51,414 nt of DNA. It comes from an uncultured Pelosinus sp. (lineage in GTDB: Bacteria > Bacillota > Negativicutes > Sporomusales > Acetonemataceae). Positions 50,932-51,414 of the stretch are shown here, one piece after another (positions within the stretch are counted from its first letter, which is position 1; each line of letters opens with the position of its first letter). A model generated the notes under the pieces. It did not search any database, was not told the DNA's origin, and saw only the letters and a program-made list of their open reading frames with translations. The DNA lies in NCBI GenBank assembly GCA_900542835.1, contig UQPB01000021.1:1-51414 (forward strand), read 5' to 3'. A program made the translations under genes and the position numbers.

Positions 50932-51129
50932 ATGACGTACAAGATGATCGTTGACCGGGATGAAGACCGCATTCTTTCGGCAGCCGCAGATACGGAGCCG
51001 GTACAAAGCGACACGGGATTCGATTTTCTCTACAACGCCGTTCCGTTCGGAGAATATCCGGAAGCGGATACCGAGGCCATCCGGAACAAAACCGCTGCGG
51101 CCTCCTCCCTGCTGAATCAGAACGACTGA
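50932..51129 (+). CDS. Small acidic protein of unknown function
   Basis: 65 residues, acidic, without a membrane segment or cysteine. I do not recognise it. ATG at 50932 chosen because GGAGGTGG lies 7-8 bases upstream. An in-frame ATG at 50839 has no such site. It stands alone between two copies of the intergenic repeat, with a good terminator 48 bases after the stop. Confidence 0.62.
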   Translation: MTYKMIVDRDEDRILSAAADTEPVQSDTGFDFLYNAVPFGEYPEADTEAIRNKTAAASSLLNQND

Positions 51130-51176
51130 TTGGCCTTAAGAGGCTTCGGCCAACAGCAGCGCCCGCCGAATGACAA

Positions 51177-51219
51177 CAACGCCCCTGCCGCTTCTGTCCG
51201 GAAGCGCGCAGGGGCGTTG
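51177..51219 (+). terminator. Terminator after the small acidic protein gene
   Basis: A 12-bp stem (51177-51188 with 51208-51219) with an inner stem CGCTTC/GAAGCG and a short loop. Only a few T follow. Confidence 0.7.
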
Positions 51220-51364
51220 CTGCATCCCGCCTTAGCAATTGCCTGCCGTAAACACAACACTAACCCTTGCCGAGGCCAGCAGCTTATTGCCCTTTTCCGC
51301 CTCGCAGCCTGAAAAAGCAACTTGCAAATTTAGCTACCCTTTAACTGACATAAGCTATTAAAAC

Positions 51365-51414
51365 TGGCGGGAGCTTTTCCGCCATCCGGCGTTGTCGTCA
51401 ATCGGCATACTGCC
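51365..51414. repeat. Dispersed intergenic hairpin repeat, copy 3 (cut by window end)
   Basis: TGGCGG (51365-51370)/CCGCCA (51379-51384) with loop GAGCTTTT, then the same conserved block up to the first half of the palindrome, where the window ends. Confidence 0.75.

Noticed and set aside
1..51414. CRISPR arrays, rRNA, insertion sequences or prophage
   Set aside because: No regular repeat-spacer array, rRNA sequence, transposase or phage structural gene was found in the window.

Overview
The window looks like chromosome from a GC-rich member of the Negativicutes (diderm Firmicutes), probably the Sporomusaceae. Strong AGGAGG-type ribosome binding sites and an AddAB helicase-nuclease point to Firmicutes. 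Outer-membrane beta-barrel proteins, a PgaA-type exporter and a BcsB-type periplasmic protein show a two-membrane envelope. The species cannot be fixed from the sequence alone. Two stretches (about 330-890 and 49280-50400) are visibly richer in AT than the rest and may be acquired.

Layout. 1-1400: an intergenic repeat element, a divergent pair (small unknown protein and Xre repressor) around two palindromic operators, tRNA-Ala(CGC), and a degenerate 9-nt repeat. 1412-11555 (minus strand): an operon of an HD-GYP/degenerate-GGDEF protein, addB, addA and a secreted 5'-nucleotidase. 11770-15450: a c-di-AMP riboswitch with a 3D-domain wall protein, then a Mn2+ (yybP-ykoY) riboswitch with a SERCA-like P-type ATPase. 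15458-16369: pyrD. 16586-20419: a signalling operon encoding a zinc-site V4R sensor, a SiaA-like PP2C phosphatase, a SiaB-like kinase, a SiaC-like phospho-switch protein and a PucR/CdaR-type regulator. 20568-22773: a PAS-GGDEF diguanylate cyclase and an EAL-HDOD protein.

22885-41407 is a large exopolysaccharide region made of two operons, each led by its own c-di-GMP-I riboswitch whose closing helix competes with a terminator. The first operon encodes a beta-barrel protein, a UDP-sugar dehydrogenase, a triple-NodB protein, a PilZ-glycosyltransferase, a NodB-like protein with a possible C-terminal carbohydrate-binding region, and a GH18-like lipoprotein. The second is pgaA-pgaB-pgaC-pgaD followed by a bcsB-like gene.

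41409-51414: an AbrB-family permease, an M20 peptidase, a universal stress protein, amtB-glnK behind a terminator leader, a Gfo/Idh/MocA oxidoreductase with a small membrane protein, a HAD phosphatase, an AT-rich CobD/HisC-like aminotransferase, a small unknown protein, and two more copies of the repeat seen at the start.

How it fits together: much of the window concerns c-di-GMP. It holds enzymes that should make it (PAS-GGDEF) and break it down (HD-GYP), a probably inactive EAL-HDOD, two riboswitches predicted to turn exopolysaccharide genes on when it is high, and a PilZ-like domain fused to a polymerising glycosyltransferase. Beside them sits the V4R-SiaABC-PucR operon. It looks like the Pseudomonas SiaABCD partner switch with the terminal diguanylate cyclase replaced by a transcription regulator, and it is the best candidate here for an undescribed system.
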